Origin: Panulirus ornatus
Lineage: Eukaryota > Arthropoda > Malacostraca > Decapoda > Palinuridae
DNA: 64,000 nucleotides
NCBI RefSeq assembly: GCF_036320965.1
Contig: NC_092248.1
Span: forward strand, 21,452,919-21,516,918
Reading direction: 5' to 3'
Part shown: one piece after another, positions 61,561 to 64,000 of the stretch
Layout of the letters: each line of letters starts with the position of its first letter
Position numbering within the stretch: position 1 is the first letter of the stretch
Made by a program: the position numbers and the translations under genes
Notes under the pieces: generated by a model
Told to the model about the DNA's origin: nothing
Seen by the model: the letters and a program-made list of their open reading frames with translations, nothing else
Databases searched by the model: none

Positions 61561-62264
61561 CGAGACCTGGTCTGGGATCTCGATCCAAGACGTACCCCTG
61601 CCTGACTAATGCTTCCCAGATGAGAAAATATGTCTTCAGGCAAAATACGCGTCAACTTAAGACTAACCAGAATAATACGTTAGGGAGGGAGGGAAGACGA
61701 TGGCACATGGAGGCCGGTCTGCCCCCCTTACCCCAGACCACCCCATTACAAGGGGGAGAGAAGGAAGTAAAGGGGAGGGGGTAGTTGTGTGGACTCTGGG
61801 GGTTGGAGGGGTCGTCTCCTAGGGCCTCCACTGGGAGAGGGAGGACGTAGTAGTAAACATCACTGGTTATGGCTCTATATCTGACGGTATTGGAATATTT
61901 GGAGAACCGCTGATACAAAAGTTTCTATCGCGGGAATTTAATTCTTTTCTCTTTAGGAAAAAACAAAAGGCGACTAGGGTTTTTTTTGTGCACTCTTGCC
62001 TATCCTGTGGACGCTGGAGCCAATGATAATAAAGGTTCTGCTTGTATGTATTGTAGTCATTATCGTACTACACATTATCCATGTGTTTCCTGAATCTTTC
62101 GTATCATCCATTTGCTCTTTCATGAAGTTGAGAATGTATGTATAAAAAAATCATGTGGGTTATCATACAAAATTCTTATATATAAAGGAATCCACATTGT
62201 GGGTTGGTATACAAAGTTATGCTGCCAAAGCATTGCTCTATAGTTTCCCACACACCACTACGAG
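61559..62264. other. Low-copy DNA, no gene recognised
   Basis: No recognised domain; open frames under 95 codons. Confidence 0.5.
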
Positions 62265-62690
62265 ACACAGACGTAGCTGTGTGGGTTGCCATACATAGCT
62301 ACACAGGCAAGACACAGCTGTGTGGGTTGCCATACACAGCTACATGCCCTAGACACAGCTGTGTGGGTTGCCATACACAGCTACACGCCCTAGACACAGC
62401 TGTGTGGGTTGCCATACACAGCTACACGGGTAAGACACAGTTGTGTGGGTTGCCATACACAGCTACACGCCCCAGACACAGCTGTGTGGGTTGCCATACA
62501 CAGCTACACGGGCAAGACACTGCTGTGTGGGTTGCCATACACAGCTACACGGGCAAGACACAGTTGTGTGAGTTGCCATACACAGCTACACGCCCCAGAC
62601 ACAGCTGTGTGGGTTGCCATACACAGCTACACAGGCAAGACACTGCTGTGTGGGTTGCCATACACAGCTACACGGGCAAGACACCCCTGA
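62265..62690. repeat. 41-bp minisatellite, about 10 copies
   Basis: The unit contains GTGTGGGTTGCCATACACAG and CTACACGGGCAAGACACAG; starts at 62,279, 62,320, 62,361 and so on are spaced 41 bp. Each unit has the palindrome CACAGCTGTG at the join. With no stop in the unit, at least two plus frames stay open across the array as rotations of one 41-residue sequence. Confidence 0.95.
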
Positions 62691-63930
62691 GGCTTTGGGC
62701 TCAGTAATATAGGATTCGCAATAGATAATTTCCCTAAGTTCTCCCATTACAGATATTGATATCCGATACCTCTTTCGCGCCGTGTGCAGGAGGACGCCCC
62801 ACCCAAAGTCACCCACCTTACGCATACTTGTGACACGACCCGGACCTACTTCTCACCAGGTCCTCGCACACTGTCGCACAATATCTACCCACTGTCGCAC
62901 TATCCTCGCACACTAGTCGCAAGATTTTTGCATATTTCTGTCGCAAGTTTCGTGCATGGTGTTGTACACTTGCACCCCATCGTATGCTTCTCCGAAACCT
63001 GTCGTACACTCCACTCAACTCCACCTCCTCAAAAAAGTAATACCCTACGACCCACGCATGTGTGTGGATCGCACGAGTTTCATCAAGGAAATGAAACACA
63101 AGACATTACCAGACCCGACCATAAGGCGGGAGACGTAGACCAGTGTAAATCCTTTAAGTACCTACCTTTTCCCATATCGATAGTTCGTTAATCCTTAGTA
63201 ACATATTAATCTAATCTTCCAGAATAACAAAAGGTGAGAGTCATCAACAATTCCACAGTGATAAATCTTAAAATCACTTGTCAACATCGCCAGTGATTTA
63301 CTCTGTCGAAAAGAATTATACTCAAGACAACACAAGAACAATTAGAGATACCAACGTTCGCTACTGAATGTAAATGTTTTCACAGTCTTACAATATCCCG
63401 AGTGTTTACATCACCTTTGGGTTCAATCGCTATCATCTAAAGAACGGAATAATACTTCAACTTTTCCTCCTGTAGAATAAGAAAATCAGGCTAGAAGGCC
63501 TACGTTGAATAACTAGACATCTAAACAAGGCGGTCATGGCACAGCGAGCCAAAGAATATAATCGTAAAGTCTCCCCGGGAGATCCGACTGGAAACAAAAG
63601 AGCGACGCTCAGTGGCCGCGCCAGCCATGGGGTAAAAAGAAGCCAATGTGATGATGGGGTTCTCACCGCGCGGGCCACTCACAAGTGAAGCGCCTGTGTT
63701 GATTCCCGTAGAGTTTGGTTGTCACTCTTCGGTTCAGTTCAGTCATGACCGATCATTGACTCCTGCTGGATCAGGGGCGTGGCTGATAAGGTAATGTCAT
63801 GATTCATCTTGAAACACACAAAGTTGAAAGATGATATAGAGCAATGCACCTACACGTTATGTATCCAGGCCAACTGTCGTCACATACTAACAGGTGATGA
63901 CCATGTAATAAGTAAAGAAGAATAAAACGT
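62691..63930. other. Low-copy DNA, no gene recognised
   Basis: Contains an eroded short repeat around TCGCACACT/TCGCAAG at about 62,864-62,950. The stretch 63,530-63,790 is more GC-rich than its surroundings and has two TCAGT words (63,736-63,744), a common arthropod initiator sequence, followed by ATG. This is too weak to call a promoter. Confidence 0.45.
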
Positions 63931-63954
63931 GTGTGTGTGTGTGTGTGTGTGTGT
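63931..63954. repeat. (GT)n microsatellite
   Basis: About 12 GT dinucleotides. Confidence 0.95.
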
Positions 63955-64000
63955 CTGGTGAAAACGGATATCTTAAGTATATACAAAGTGGAGGACGAGG

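Noticed and set aside
62265..62690. CRISPR-like array (regular units with variable and constant parts)
   Set aside because: Units are contiguous 41-bp repeats without unique spacers, and the DNA is clearly eukaryotic. The same applies to the 27, 28, 21 and 42 bp arrays.
63700..63760. Promoter with TCAGT initiator words
   Set aside because: Two five-base matches in a GC-richer stretch without TATA or DPE context or a following gene are not sufficient.

Overview
The window is eukaryotic repeat-rich DNA with no cellular gene that I can recognise. Two things point to a decapod crustacean (shrimp, lobster or crab type): very dense simple repeats ((AT)n, (AAT)n, (GA)n, (GT)n and (CTAT)n tracts, often 100-1000 bp), and many copies of one non-LTR retrotransposon (LINE). 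This is inference from general knowledge; no species can be proven from the sequence. The LINE encodes an APE-type endonuclease (EN) and a reverse transcriptase (RT) with a FADD active site in what was probably one ORF, and its C-terminus resembles RTE-like elements. Every copy here is truncated, frameshifted, stop-containing or internally deleted.

Layout. 1-6,800: LINE fragments embedded in (ATT)n/(AAT)n microsatellites, plus a 27-bp minisatellite. 6,800-15,090: mostly low-copy DNA with several minisatellites (28, about 61, 28 and 21 bp periods) and no convincing gene. 15,090-26,714: a chain of LINE fragments and two copies of a short SINE-like element in both orientations, nearly all separated by (AT)n. 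26,715-40,660: sequence of visibly poor quality. 40,681-51,424: a near-perfect repeat of 15,941-26,714. 51,425-59,640: more LINE copies around a low-copy block. 59,640-64,000: low-copy DNA with 42-bp and 41-bp minisatellites.

The main structural result is that 26,715-51,424 (24,710 bp) looks like an assembly insertion rather than biology. Its first 14 kb is a noisy mosaic: it reads like 51,425-57,045, jumps to a copy of 18,13x-20,31x, jumps to 57,39x-60,93x, jumps to 13,9xx-15,93x, and then joins a clean second copy of 15,941-26,714. Each jump lies in a shared LINE segment or a (GA)n tract. Removing 26,715-51,424 joins position 26,714 to 51,425 in mid-codon of a continuous LINE reading frame. 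The real locus would then be about 39.3 kb.

The main biological result is a LINE with a possible non-autonomous partner. A roughly 240-260 bp element (18,866-19,122 minus; 24,106-24,345 plus) starts like the LINE 5' leader seen at 57,796 and ends with the same 3' core motif as the LINE (CGCTACCTCGC, then ACGCGGGA). Both kinds of element tend to sit between microsatellite tracts of the same class, which suggests insertion into, or generation of, simple repeats.
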